From a virus: a stretch of DNA of 64,000 nt. The stretch's first letter is position 1. Each line of letters starts with the position of its first letter. Position numbers and translations under genes: made by a program. The notes below the pieces were generated by a model. The model had not been told where the DNA came from, made no database searches, and saw nothing but the letters and a program-made list of their open reading frames with translations. The stretch spans positions 31,155 through 95,154 of the IMG/VR virus record IMGVR_UViG_3300002460_000002, one strand, 5' to 3'. Of this stretch, positions 6,972-15,935 are shown in pieces.

Positions 6972-7481
6972 ATGAAAATCAGCTTTTTTCCCGAGATCAC
7001 CAACAATGAGCCCGTGCCCTTGGAAATCACCTGGGACGGGTTCGTGGAGAGCCTTAAAAAGCACACTTTTACCTACACTGACAAGCTCAAGGTCCCGGCC
7101 TTCTCGCCAGCCGAGTACCCAGACGGCGCGCGGCGCGCGCGGGCCAACGTCAAGTGCGTGCACTTCGGGGTGCTGGACCTCGACAAGCTCACGGACGCGC
7201 AGATGGACGTGCTGCGTGGGAAGCTGGATGGTACCGAGTACGTCTACTACACGACGTGGTCCCACCAGAAGAATTTTCCGCTCTGGTGTGGCCGATTGAT
7301 CGTGCCTTTTTCCCGTCCGGTTCTGTTGTCTGAGTGGGACCTTTTCTGGCCGCGGTTGAACCGGCGATTTGGTGGTCTAGGGGATTCTGCGTGCAAAGAT
7401 CCTTCGCGTCTCTACTTCTATCCCGCGGCGCCGGATGGAACTCAGGGGATGGAAATTTTTGATCACCAGGTGGAGCAGTGA
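6972..7481 (+). CDS. AEP-type primase domain protein
   Basis: The 169-residue product starts at ATG 6972 (an in-frame TTG at 6945 is possible). It contains VHFGVLDLDKL with Asp69/Asp71, a WSHQK segment with His98, a GRLIVPFSRP segment, and 'CKDPSRLYFYPA' (about 141-152). These match, in order, the catalytic acidic, His and Arg/Asp elements of archaeo-eukaryotic-type primase or prim-pol domains found in phage replication proteins. It would make primers for DNA synthesis. The SF3 helicase follows with a GTGA overlap; in many phages the two domains are one protein, so this is a split version. Confidence 0.75.
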   Translation: MKISFFPEITNNEPVPLEITWDGFVESLKKHTFTYTDKLKVPAFSPAEYPDGARRARANVKCVHFGVLDLDKLTDAQMDVLRGKLDGTEYVYYTTWSHQKNFPLWCGRLIVPFSRPVLLSEWDLFWPRLNRRFGGLGDSACKDPSRLYFYPAAPDGTQGMEIFDHQVEQ

Positions 7482-9355
7482 TCAATGTTGACGAGTTGCT
7501 GCGAGAGCAGCTACGGGTTGACGACGTTGCGGTCGAGAGCGTGTCGCGCAAAGAGGTAGAGGCGCAGGTCAAGAGCTTGAAGCGGCGCAAGTCCGTGCAT
7601 TACCAGAAAATGGGCTGGTGCCTGGAGCAGGTTCTTGCGGGAGAGCCGTTCGCGGAAGAAGGGGACCGAGACGAAACGATTTTTCAGTTGACCAGCATCT
7701 TGGTCGAGACCTGGCCCCGCGCGGACGCGCATGGCTTGGCGGGGTATTTCACCCAATCGATCGCGAAGATGATGGTGGCGGCACCGAAGTGTCCGACGGT
7801 GGACGAAGTAGAAAAGAAGATCCGAAGGCACCAAGAGTCGCAACTAGAAACAGAAGCTGCAAAAGAAAATGAGTACACCCAGGCCAGGGCCCTGGAGATC
7901 CGCCGAGCCTTCGCCAACGGAAGAAGTCATCCGTACACCGAAGAGGAGTTGAATGGCTTCGCGAGCGAGGCGGGGATCTCCCGCGATGCGTTCAATAGGA
8001 GATGGTTGGTGCAGCGAGGGCGGACTTTCTACCTGTACTTCAACGGGTCGTACCTACCGCCGGTGACGGATGCGGACGTGGCTGTGGCTGCGGTTCGAGA
8101 CTTGGCGCCTGCGCATTCGGCCGGCGTGGATTTGTTCAAGGTTGGCGCCCGTGGGGAGATCTCTCTCAAGAACTCGGCGGACATGATGAGGGATTACGGC
8201 ACCGTCGCGTCGAACATCGTTGTGGACATGACTGCTCAGGTCGCGCACTTCGATGACGCGACCAGGACGTTCATCGAGGCGCCGTGTCCGTTGCGGAAAT
8301 TGAAACCGACGTACGATCCCGAGGTGGATGAGTGGATGACCTGGATGGCCGGTCCTCAAAACTACGAGACGCTGGTGAACTGGATCGCGGTTGTGACGAA
8401 GCTGGAGGAGGCGTGCGCGGCCTTGTACTTGTGCGGGGTGCCGGGCTCAGGGAAAACTTTGTTTGCTGAGGGGTTGGCGAGGTTGTGGACCGAAGAGAAG
8501 CCGACACCGCTGGAAGAAGCGATGGGGCCCTTCAATCAGACCATCATGACGTGTCCGTTGGTGTTGGCTGACGAAATGATCCCGCGGGATTTTCGAGGCA
8601 GGGCGCGGACAGCGGAGCTTAGGCAATTTATCCAAGCCCGAAGCAGGCCGCTGTCGCGCAAGCACATAGCGAATGCATCGCTGCGGGGGGCGGTGAGGTT
8701 GATCATCACGGCGAACAACCAAGACCTGCTCACGTCAAACGAATCTCTTACTACCAACGACATCCAGGCGATCGTCGACAGAATCATCTACATCGAGTGC
8801 CCGGTGAATTCAGCGCGGTACTTGAAGACCGTGAACACCCGGAGCTTCGTGACGGAGAATCGGATCGCGAAGCATGCGTTGTGGTTGGCTGAAAACCGGG
8901 TTGTTCAAAGTGGTCGACGGTTTCTCGTAGAAGGTTCAGATTCGTCGCTGCACCGGACCTTGACGACGTCGTCGGGGCTGCGGTCGGCGGTGTGTAACTG
9001 GTTGGTGTCGTACTTGTTGTCACCAAAGAATGTGGATTCCACGAAGAAATTACTGGTGCGGAGACACGAAGGGATGCTGCTCGTGACGTCCCGCGGGGTT
9101 TCAACGGGGTGGAACACGTACCCAACTAACGAGCCGTCGCCGACCGCGGGTCGAGTGAGTCAGGCGTTAGCGGGGTTGAGTAAGGCTGCGAAAGTGAGCT
9201 TGCGGGATGGGGAGGGCCGGCGGACGCACTACTGGGTGATCGACCCACAGAATCTGATCACGTGGGCGGACCGGAACGGGTTCGCGACCGATGAAGTCAT
9301 CGTGGAGGCGCTGCAGGCGAAAGAAAGTTCGGGAGCGATGGCGGTTTTTCATTGA
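7478..9355 (+). CDS. Superfamily 3 / D5-like replicative helicase
   Basis: The 625-residue protein has Walker A GVPGSGKT at residues 320-327, Walker B PLVLADE at about 360-366 and a sensor-like 'RLIITANN' at about 407-414, followed by an Arg-containing segment. This order is that of SF3 helicases (poxvirus D5 / phage primase-helicase C-terminal domain). The N-terminal 300 residues probably include the D5_N-type linker region. With the preceding primase it would unwind and prime the origin. The start is GTG 7478, overlapping the previous stop. Confidence 0.87.
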   Translation: MINVDELLREQLRVDDVAVESVSRKEVEAQVKSLKRRKSVHYQKMGWCLEQVLAGEPFAEEGDRDETIFQLTSILVETWPRADAHGLAGYFTQSIAKMMVAAPKCPTVDEVEKKIRRHQESQLETEAAKENEYTQARALEIRRAFANGRSHPYTEEELNGFASEAGISRDAFNRRWLVQRGRTFYLYFNGSYLPPVTDADVAVAAVRDLAPAHSAGVDLFKVGARGEISLKNSADMMRDYGTVASNIVVDMTAQVAHFDDATRTFIEAPCPLRKLKPTYDPEVDEWMTWMAGPQNYETLVNWIAVVTKLEEACAALYLCGVPGSGKTLFAEGLARLWTEEKPTPLEEAMGPFNQTIMTCPLVLADEMIPRDFRGRARTAELRQFIQARSRPLSRKHIANASLRGAVRLIITANNQDLLTSNESLTTNDIQAIVDRIIYIECPVNSARYLKTVNTRSFVTENRIAKHALWLAENRVVQSGRRFLVEGSDSSLHRTLTTSSGLRSAVCNWLVSYLLSPKNVDSTKKLLVRRHEGMLLVTSRGVSTGWNTYPTNEPSPTAGRVSQALAGLSKAAKVSLRDGEGRRTHYWVIDPQNLITWADRNGFATDEVIVEALQAKESSGAMAVFH

Positions 9356-9411
9356 CCGAGGAAATGAGATGGCGCATAGATGCAATCAACGATCTCGTCT
9401 CGTGGGATTGA
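9352..9411 (+). CDS. Possible 19-residue leader or mini-gene
   Basis: A TTG at 9352 overlaps the helicase stop (TTGA), and the frame runs 19 codons to TGA 9409-9411. The peptide begins MTEEMRWRID and looks protein-like. It could be a translational bridge across the 80-base gap to the next gene. Weak evidence: the length is too short to judge. Confidence 0.3.
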   Translation: MTEEMRWRIDAINDLVSWD

Positions 9412-9434
9412 TAGAAGGTAGAAGGACCTGACCT

Positions 9435-10799
9435 GTGCTAGGTGAAGATCTATTTCCAGACCCTGACGGCGATTACATCTCGCCGAGTCAGATTGAATCC
9501 TGGCGACTGTGTCGCAGGAAGTGGGCATGGAACAAGATCGACAAGATCCAAGGCCTAGGGAACGTCGCGGCCGAGAAGGGGACCATCATCCACGAGGTGT
9601 TGGAAGCCTGGTTGAAGGATGGGCGGGCTATCGATCCGGATGAAGTTCGGACGTTGAGTGATGGAACGATGTTTAAGCCGGGGCCGATCGCGGCTGCGGG
9701 GTTGAAGCATCTACCGATGCCGAAGACGTGCGGCACCGAGCGTTTCATCCATGTGAAAACGCAAAAGGCGAAGTACCACGGGTACATCGACTGGGACCTG
9801 AAGGGCGACGTGCCGGTGGTTGGTGATCACAAAAGCACGTCGGATTTCAAGTGGGCCAAGACCGAAGACGATCTGAGGAAAGACCCCCAGGCGACGATCT
9901 ATGCGGCGGCGATCATGGCCGAGACCGGCGCCGTGCAGGTCGAGTTGCGGTGGGTGTACTACCAGACGAAGGGCGCCGCGAAGTCGAAGAAGGTGTCGTT
10001 GGTGGTGTTGAAGGAAGACGTCGAGCGGAACTTTGATGAGCTGGACGTGACCGCGTTGGAAATCAACGAGGCGCGGCGGACGGCGAAGACGGCGCTGGAT
10101 CTCGAGCCGAACGTGCGCGCTTGTGACAACTTCGGCGGGTGTCAGTACCGGGAGAACTGCAATCTTTCGTCGACGGATCGGATCAAGGGTTTGATGGCCC
10201 AGGAGAGCCTGGCCGAGAAGATGGAAAAACGGAAACACGGGATTGAAACCAACGAAAAGGAGACAGACATGGAAACTCTGGCAGAGAAGATGAAACGACG
10301 GGCGGCGGAGAGTGCGGGGAAAACTCCTGCGCCGGTGAACGGGGCAAGTGCGAGCGGTGGGGCCGAGAAGATGGCCGGGGCGACTCTGGGGAAGGGGATC
10401 AACCCGCCCGAGGGCTCGACGACGCGGGAAGCGGTACCGCTGGCACTGGTGCCGCCCGCGGGTGAAGCAGTGGCAGTGCCTCCGGCGGCAAGGAAGAATC
10501 GTTTGTCGAGGCCGGCGGCGGTGGGGGCGACACCGGCGGGGACACTGGCAACGGGACCAGTGGTACCGACTTCGACCGCGCCGGTTGCGGGGGCGACGAC
10601 AGATGCGTCGGCGAGGGCCGGGATCACGGTCATCGCGGTGGCGAAGCTGGGTATGGTGCCGTTCACATTGTACGTGAACTGCGTCCCGTCGAAGTTCAAG
10701 GGACTGATCATGTGCGTGAACACGCAGACGCCCGAAGGGGTGGCGGCGCTCGGGGTGTTGGAGTCGTTGGCGACCGACGTGGTGAGGGCGATCGGGTAA
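9435..10799 (+). CDS. PD-(D/E)XK nuclease, Cas4/RecB-like
   Basis: This 454-residue protein begins ISPSQIESWRLCRRKW (Cys26), followed by KGTIIHEVLE (49-57), GYIDWDL with Asp119, and GDHKS with Asp131 and Lys133. Three cysteines follow (230, 236, 242). This is the arrangement of Cas4/AddB-type PD-(D/E)XK exonucleases with a four-Cys iron-sulfur cluster. The last 170 residues are a low-complexity Ala/Pro/Gly-rich tail, then a short ordered end. It probably processes DNA ends during phage recombination and replication. The start is GTG 9435 after a purine-rich stretch. Confidence 0.85.
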   Translation: MLGEDLFPDPDGDYISPSQIESWRLCRRKWAWNKIDKIQGLGNVAAEKGTIIHEVLEAWLKDGRAIDPDEVRTLSDGTMFKPGPIAAAGLKHLPMPKTCGTERFIHVKTQKAKYHGYIDWDLKGDVPVVGDHKSTSDFKWAKTEDDLRKDPQATIYAAAIMAETGAVQVELRWVYYQTKGAAKSKKVSLVVLKEDVERNFDELDVTALEINEARRTAKTALDLEPNVRACDNFGGCQYRENCNLSSTDRIKGLMAQESLAEKMEKRKHGIETNEKETDMETLAEKMKRRAAESAGKTPAPVNGASASGGAEKMAGATLGKGINPPEGSTTREAVPLALVPPAGEAVAVPPAARKNRLSRPAAVGATPAGTLATGPVVPTSTAPVAGATTDASARAGITVIAVAKLGMVPFTLYVNCVPSKFKGLIMCVNTQTPEGVAALGVLESLATDVVRAIG

Positions 10800-11116
10800 T
10801 GGCGTTACTACATTTTCATTCGGCGCATCTTCCTGTAGCAGAGTTTACTTATAGTGCAGGAGAGGCACGAAGGGCATTAGAACAGGGTTGTTTTTATTGC
10901 AGTAAGAAATTCAATCCTGAAGTAGCGGCGGTCTTGTGGAGTGGGAACGGGGCAGAATGCTTGTACCTACACGCTACTTGTGTGAGCCCTCTTTTCATAC
11001 GTTTGGCGCGTGATGTTCTTGAATGGGAAAACGTTTTTGCTCATGGCACAAGGCGTTTAGACCAAACAGAAATGGCGGGATGCGTAGATTTACGAGACGG
11101 GAATCCTGTTTATTAA
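10799..11116 (+). CDS. Small zinc-finger-like protein of atypical base composition
   Basis: The 105-residue product starts at ATG 10799, overlapping the nuclease stop (TAATG). It contains CFYCSKKF and LYLHATC, a CxxC...HxxC pattern likely to bind zinc. The gene is visibly more AT-rich than its neighbours, with codons such as TTA, ATA and AGA that they rarely use, which suggests recent acquisition. The function is unknown; a nucleic-acid-binding role is plausible. Confidence 0.8.
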   Translation: MALLHFHSAHLPVAEFTYSAGEARRALEQGCFYCSKKFNPEVAAVLWSGNGAECLYLHATCVSPLFIRLARDVLEWENVFAHGTRRLDQTEMAGCVDLRDGNPVY

Positions 11117-11119
11117 CAA

Positions 11120-12973
11120 ATGAGCATCCTCGCGAACATGCTCTCCCGTGTGGGTAAGTCCGAGCAGGACTTCAAGCCCAACACGCACATGGGCAAGATC
11201 TTCCGCCGACGCGGCGTGACCCGGTCGAGTGAACTCGATCGCGTTCACAATCTGCCGCGTCGGCAGTGGGAAGATTCGCAGTCAATCCACGCGGAGTTGA
11301 CGGCGTGGTTGAAGAGACCAAGGGGAACGATGGAGTTGCGACCGGTGCAGGCCGCGGCGTTGTCGGACCTGCACGACTTCGGGGGGTTGTTGGCCCCCGT
11401 TCGCGTGGGTGGTGGCAAGACCCTCTGCAGCTTGCTCGCGGCCGAAGTGGTGGGAGCGAAGCGGCCGTTGCTTTTGATCCCGGCGAAGTTGAAGCGCAAG
11501 ACCCAGATCGAGATCCGACGGTACGCAGAGCACTGGCGCTTCAAACCCCCGGAGATCGTGACCTATGAGTGGCTCGGTCGTGTCCAGGCCGACGATGAAA
11601 AAGATGAAGACGGAGAGGTTACGAAATCCGGATTTCTCCGACGGTACGCGCCGGACCTGATTATCGCTGATGAAGTTCACAAACTCCGAGGGAAAAAAAG
11701 TGCGGTGACCCGGCGCGTGTCCCGGTACATGGACGAATTTAGTCCGAAGTTCGTCGCGATGTCCGGCACGATCACGAAGCGGTCGATCAAAGACTACGCC
11801 CACATCGCGGAGTGGTGCCTGCGGCGGGTCGCACCGGTGCCGTTGACCTGGCCGGTCTTGTCTGAGTGGGCGGATGCTCTCGATGAGAAGGTCAGGCCGG
11901 AGAATCGTCTGGCGCCGGGGGCGTTGCTATTGCTCTGCAACCCGGAAGAGATTAGCACCATCCAGAAAGATTCGCTTGGGTCGCTCCGCAAGGCGTACCG
12001 GCGCCGGCTCGTGGAAACCCCCGGGGTTATCGCGACCAGCGAGACATTCGTGGACTGTTCCCTGGTGATCTCGGCGGTGGAGCTGGTGTTGGGCCCGAAG
12101 ATCGACGCCGCGTTCGATCACATGAAGATGTACTGGGAGACGCCCGACGGCTGGCCGATTTCAGATGCTGTCTCATTGTGGAGACATGCTAGAGAAATGG
12201 CTTGTGGTTTCTGCTATCGATGGGACCCTTATGCGCCACAACTGTGGCTGTCTGCACGCAAGGAGTGGTGCGCGGCGGTGCGGGAGATCATCAAGCACAA
12301 GGACCTCGACAGTGAGTTGCAAGTCGCGAACGCGATCGTGCAGGGGCGTGTTGAAGATCCCGAGTCGAAGCGTCTGGACAAGGAAGGTCGGTTCATCGGC
12401 GGCACCGTCTACGAGAACTGGATTGCGATCAAGAACACGTTCGTGCCGAACACCGTGCCGGTTTGGATCGACGACGGCACACTGAAGTTCTGTGCAAACT
12501 GGATGAAGACCCACAACGGCATCGTCTGGGTGGAGCACGTCGTGTTCGGCGAGCGGCTCGCAGAGATGACCGGACGACCATTTTTCCATCGTAAGGGGGA
12601 AGATAACCAGCGGCGTTTGATCGACGAGACGACGCCGGCAGAGGGCTCCATCATCGCGTCGATTGCGAGCAATTGTGAAGGCCGAAACCTGCAAGCCTGG
12701 TCGGAGAATCTGATCGTGTCCCTGCCCCCGACGGGGAGCACTTTCGAGCAGCTCTTGGGTCGGGAGCATCGAGACGGCCAGCTTGCGGACGAAGTCTCGT
12801 TCGACGTGATCTTGGCCTGCATCCAGCAGTGGAGCGGGTTTCAGCAGGCCCTGGCGGATTCCAAGTACATTCAGGATTCGACGGGGCAGTTGCAAAAACT
12901 TCAGTATGCGGACGTGGACGTTCCAAGTCCGTCGGAAATGGCCACCCGCACTGGTGCGCGGTGGACCGCGTAG
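11120..12973 (+). CDS. Superfamily 2 DEVH helicase
   Basis: A 617-residue SF2 helicase with Walker A VGGGKT (96-101), motif II DEVH (184-187), motif III SGT, and motif VI 'LLGREHRDGQ' at about 545-554. The spacing suits a SNF2/DEAD-like phage helicase that remodels or unwinds DNA. It lies between the Cas4-like nuclease and the polymerase, so a role in replication or recombination is likely. ATG 11120 begins four bases after the preceding stop. Confidence 0.88.
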   Translation: MSILANMLSRVGKSEQDFKPNTHMGKIFRRRGVTRSSELDRVHNLPRRQWEDSQSIHAELTAWLKRPRGTMELRPVQAAALSDLHDFGGLLAPVRVGGGKTLCSLLAAEVVGAKRPLLLIPAKLKRKTQIEIRRYAEHWRFKPPEIVTYEWLGRVQADDEKDEDGEVTKSGFLRRYAPDLIIADEVHKLRGKKSAVTRRVSRYMDEFSPKFVAMSGTITKRSIKDYAHIAEWCLRRVAPVPLTWPVLSEWADALDEKVRPENRLAPGALLLLCNPEEISTIQKDSLGSLRKAYRRRLVETPGVIATSETFVDCSLVISAVELVLGPKIDAAFDHMKMYWETPDGWPISDAVSLWRHAREMACGFCYRWDPYAPQLWLSARKEWCAAVREIIKHKDLDSELQVANAIVQGRVEDPESKRLDKEGRFIGGTVYENWIAIKNTFVPNTVPVWIDDGTLKFCANWMKTHNGIVWVEHVVFGERLAEMTGRPFFHRKGEDNQRRLIDETTPAEGSIIASIASNCEGRNLQAWSENLIVSLPPTGSTFEQLLGREHRDGQLADEVSFDVILACIQQWSGFQQALADSKYIQDSTGQLQKLQYADVDVPSPSEMATRTGARWTA

Positions 12974-13007
12974 AAGACCAAACAAAAGAAAGAAGAGGGT
13001 AGAAGTC

Positions 13008-13439
13008 ATGGGTTTGTTTTCAGGCATTCGGGACGCGAAGGTTGGCGCCGGGGGGGTGTACTTCCTGGCGGGTTTGTACAAGGTCGAGATCATCAAGGTC
13101 ATGACCTTGAACAGCAGGAAGAAGGAAGATCTGTTCATCGTTGAAGCCAAGATCTTGGAGAGCGACAACAACGAGCGTCGTGCGGGGTCACAGTGTTCCT
13201 GGGTCGTGAACCTCAAGCAGGACGCGGCGCTGGGCAACATCAAGGGCTTCATCGCGGCGTCAAACGATATCGACCCGAGCAATGAAGATGAGGTCAACAA
13301 CGAGGTGACGGAGGACGCGGTCGAGTTCGCTTGCTCGAACGATAATCCGTTGAAGGGCGCGGTTCTGCGACTGGAGTGTGTCGCGATCAAGACCCGTGCC
13401 GGTGGAGATTTCACGCTGCACAAGTGGGCACCGCTGTAG
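13008..13439 (+). CDS. Unknown protein, possible ssDNA-binding role
   Basis: ATG 13008 gives 143 residues after a clear GAAGAGGG ribosome-binding site; an ATG 102 bases upstream would overlap the helicase gene in another frame. The protein is beta-rich with a conserved-looking GVYFLAGLYKVEI opening and an acidic C-terminal half. Its place just before the DNA polymerase and its small OB-like profile suggest a single-strand-binding or DUF669-like protein, but no motif proves it. Confidence 0.75.
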   Translation: MGLFSGIRDAKVGAGGVYFLAGLYKVEIIKVMTLNSRKKEDLFIVEAKILESDNNERRAGSQCSWVVNLKQDAALGNIKGFIAASNDIDPSNEDEVNNEVTEDAVEFACSNDNPLKGAVLRLECVAIKTRAGGDFTLHKWAPL

Positions 13440-13458
13440 TCAACCTGGAGTCCTGTCC

Positions 13459-15441
13459 TTGACCCCTCTGGCCCTCGACACCGAAACCGCTCTGATCAAG
13501 ATCGGTTTGCTCGCGCCGCCGTTGACTTGCGTCAGCTGGGCGGACGGCGAGCATGTTGGGCTGGAGTGGGTCGGGGATACAGGGCCTTGTTATAGGCTCG
13601 TTCGAGAGAGTTTGGAAACGGACACGCTCTTCATCGGTCTCAACATCGCGTACGACTTCGGCGTGATCGGGGCAGAGTGGCCGAACCTGCTCCCGTTGAT
13701 CTTCGCGGCGTACGAGAGCGACCGAGTGACGGACGTCGGTCTTCGGCAGAAGTTGATCGACATCGCGAAGGGCCAGTTTCGAGGCTACACCGACGGAATG
13801 ACGGAGGTGTACACCTCGCACGAATACTCCCTGGCGAAGCTGGTCGAGCGACATTTCAAGATGCAGATGGACAAGTCCACGCATCGGCTCGGTTTCGGTG
13901 AACTCAGAAACGTTCACCCGAACCAGTGGCCGGCAGGTGCTGCAGAGTACGCGATGGGGGACGCGCAGATGACCATGAAGCTGTGGCAGTTGCAGGAGTC
14001 AACAGATGCCGGACTTCTGCAAGACCAGTTTAGGCAGGCGCGTGCGGCCTGGGGCCTGCACTTGATCTCGTGCTGGGGCATCAAGACATCGGCGCCGAAC
14101 ATCGAGAGATTCAAGATCAAAACGGTGGCGGATCACGCAGCGGCCTTGAAGGTTTGCAAAGAGAAGGGGTTGGTACGGCCTGGAGGAACACGAGACACGA
14201 AGAAGGCCCGGACGCTCATGGTCCAGGTCATGGAGCAGCTGGGAGAGCCGACGAAGAAGACCGAAGCCTTCATCGATCTTCGCCGGAAACGAGACAAGCA
14301 CGAGTTGTTGACTCCGAAGGATGAAAAAAATCTGGAGGATCCGTTGTTCGGGATCTCCGTCGATGAAGAGGCGTGCGAGGCGTCGTTGGATCCGACGTTG
14401 GTCGCGTACTCCAAGGTCACGAGCTTGACGACGGTCGTGGACACGCACATCCCCGCACTCGAGAACGGGATCAAGTACCCAATTCAGCCGCGGTTCGATT
14501 CGTTGGTGGAGACCGGTCGAACGTCGTGCAAGGGCCACGACGGGCGCCAGCCGACGAACGGCTACCAGCTCCAGAACGTCCGCCGGCTTCCGGGCATCCG
14601 GGAGTGCTTCGAGGCCCGACCAGGAACCGTGTACGTCGAGGCGGATTTTTCCGGTCTGGAACTTCACACCTGGGCGCAGACGTGCTTGTGGGCGGTCGGA
14701 GAAAGCCGGATGGCGGCGGCGTTGAACGCCAAGATTGACCCGCATCTGGTGATCGCCTCGACCATGCTCGGGACTTCGTATGACGAAGCGAAGGCGAGGT
14801 ACAAGGCCGGAGATGAAGAGGTGGCCGGGCCTGACGGGACTCGGCAGTTCGGCAAGATCGGGAACTTCGGTTTCCAGGGCGGCATGGGAGAGAAAACTTT
14901 CCGGGCATGGGCGCGGGTCCAGTACAAGACCAATTTTTCGGAAGAGCAGACGCACTTCATCAAAGAGTCGTGGAAGCAGACCTGGCCGGAGCAAGAGGCG
15001 TATTTCAAGTGGATCCAAGTTCAATGTGAGCAAGGCGGTGGGTACGCGACGATCGAGCAGTGGTTGAGCAAGCGCGTGCGCGGTTTAGTTTCGTTCACGG
15101 TCGCGGCCAACGGGTATTTTCAGGCGCTCGGTGCAGACGCAGCCAAGGCGGCATTGTTTGCGGTGCAGAGGGAATGCTACGTCGATGAATCGTCGCCGCT
15201 GTTCGGGAGCAGAGCGGTTAACTTTGTCCACGATTCTGTGTGTCTAGAAGTTGAAGATGACCTGCACAAGTACAACGCCGCAGCGAAACGACTCGTCGAG
15301 GTGATGATCGAAGAAGGTACGAAGTGGCTACCGGATGTGCCGCCGCGGGCCGAGGTGACGGTTTCACGTAATTGGAGCAAGTTAGCCAAGCAGGTGAAGA
15401 ACGCGGAGGGGTTGTTGATCCCGTGGGAGTACACGCCTTGA
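13459..15441 (+). CDS. Family A DNA polymerase with 3'-5' exonuclease
   Basis: The start is TTG 13459, eight bases after a GGAG site, giving 660 residues. The exonuclease domain opens at the very N-terminus with LALDTET (Asp7, Glu9) and has a later YAMGDAQMT motif. Polymerase motif A is VEADFSGLELH (Asp396), motif B is RQFGKIGNFGFQGG (462-475, Lys466), and motif C is VNFVHDSV (His591, Asp592). This is a T7-like PolA without a 5' nuclease domain, and the main replicative enzyme of this phage. The stop overlaps the start of the resolvase gene (TTGA). Confidence 0.95.
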   Translation: MTPLALDTETALIKIGLLAPPLTCVSWADGEHVGLEWVGDTGPCYRLVRESLETDTLFIGLNIAYDFGVIGAEWPNLLPLIFAAYESDRVTDVGLRQKLIDIAKGQFRGYTDGMTEVYTSHEYSLAKLVERHFKMQMDKSTHRLGFGELRNVHPNQWPAGAAEYAMGDAQMTMKLWQLQESTDAGLLQDQFRQARAAWGLHLISCWGIKTSAPNIERFKIKTVADHAAALKVCKEKGLVRPGGTRDTKKARTLMVQVMEQLGEPTKKTEAFIDLRRKRDKHELLTPKDEKNLEDPLFGISVDEEACEASLDPTLVAYSKVTSLTTVVDTHIPALENGIKYPIQPRFDSLVETGRTSCKGHDGRQPTNGYQLQNVRRLPGIRECFEARPGTVYVEADFSGLELHTWAQTCLWAVGESRMAAALNAKIDPHLVIASTMLGTSYDEAKARYKAGDEEVAGPDGTRQFGKIGNFGFQGGMGEKTFRAWARVQYKTNFSEEQTHFIKESWKQTWPEQEAYFKWIQVQCEQGGGYATIEQWLSKRVRGLVSFTVAANGYFQALGADAAKAALFAVQRECYVDESSPLFGSRAVNFVHDSVCLEVEDDLHKYNAAAKRLVEVMIEEGTKWLPDVPPRAEVTVSRNWSKLAKQVKNAEGLLIPWEYTP

Positions 15442-15926
15442 ACCTTCTCTCGATCGATCCCGGGCTCGTGTGCTGTGGCTGGGCAATCTGGCGGGACAGT
15501 CAGCTTTTTCGGTGCGGCCTCTCACGCACGAAAGGGAAAACACTCGAATTCCGAATCCAAGTTCATGCGAAGACGTTTCACAGAATGAGTCTAATGGCTC
15601 ATGTATTGGTGATTGAGAAGCCGGAGATCTACCAGCAGCGGTTCTTGAAGGGAGACCCGAGAGATCTAGCCAATCTCGCAGCCGTGGTCGGGGGCATCGT
15701 CGCTGCGTTTCCTTCAGGTGACGCGCGCATGGTCTACCCAAAGGCTTGGAAGGGACAAATTCCGAAAGAAGTGTCCGAGCGGCGGACTCTATCGAAGCTG
15801 TCCGAAATAGAAAAACAGGTTTTGAAAAAACCGCAGGTTTTCGGGGCGCCAACCACGGCGCCGTCGAGCCTGCTTCACAACATGATGGATGCAGTCGGTC
15901 TTGGTCTCTATTTTCTTCAACGGTAG
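15438..15926 (+). CDS. RuvC-like Holliday junction resolvase
   Basis: A 162-residue RNase H-fold protein starting at TTG 15438, which overlaps the polymerase stop. It shows LLSIDPG (Asp7), VIEKPE (Glu60) and HNMMDAVGL near the C-terminus (His147, Asp151), the acidic catalytic set of RuvC-type resolvases. It would cut branched DNA during recombination and before packaging. The size is normal for a phage RuvC homologue. Confidence 0.88.
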   Translation: MNLLSIDPGLVCCGWAIWRDSQLFRCGLSRTKGKTLEFRIQVHAKTFHRMSLMAHVLVIEKPEIYQQRFLKGDPRDLANLAAVVGGIVAAFPSGDARMVYPKAWKGQIPKEVSERRTLSKLSEIEKQVLKKPQVFGAPTTAPSSLLHNMMDAVGLGLYFLQR

Positions 15927-15935
15927 AGGGAGCAC

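Noticed and set aside
12173-13423. A 416-codon minus-strand frame across the SF2 helicase end and the next gene
   Set aside because: It is antisense to the helicase motif VI and the following gene; it has no known domain and looks compositional.
13999-15033. A 344-codon minus-strand frame opposite DNA polymerase
   Set aside because: It lies fully antisense to the PolA motifs and gives a low-complexity Arg/Leu-rich protein with no recognisable domain.
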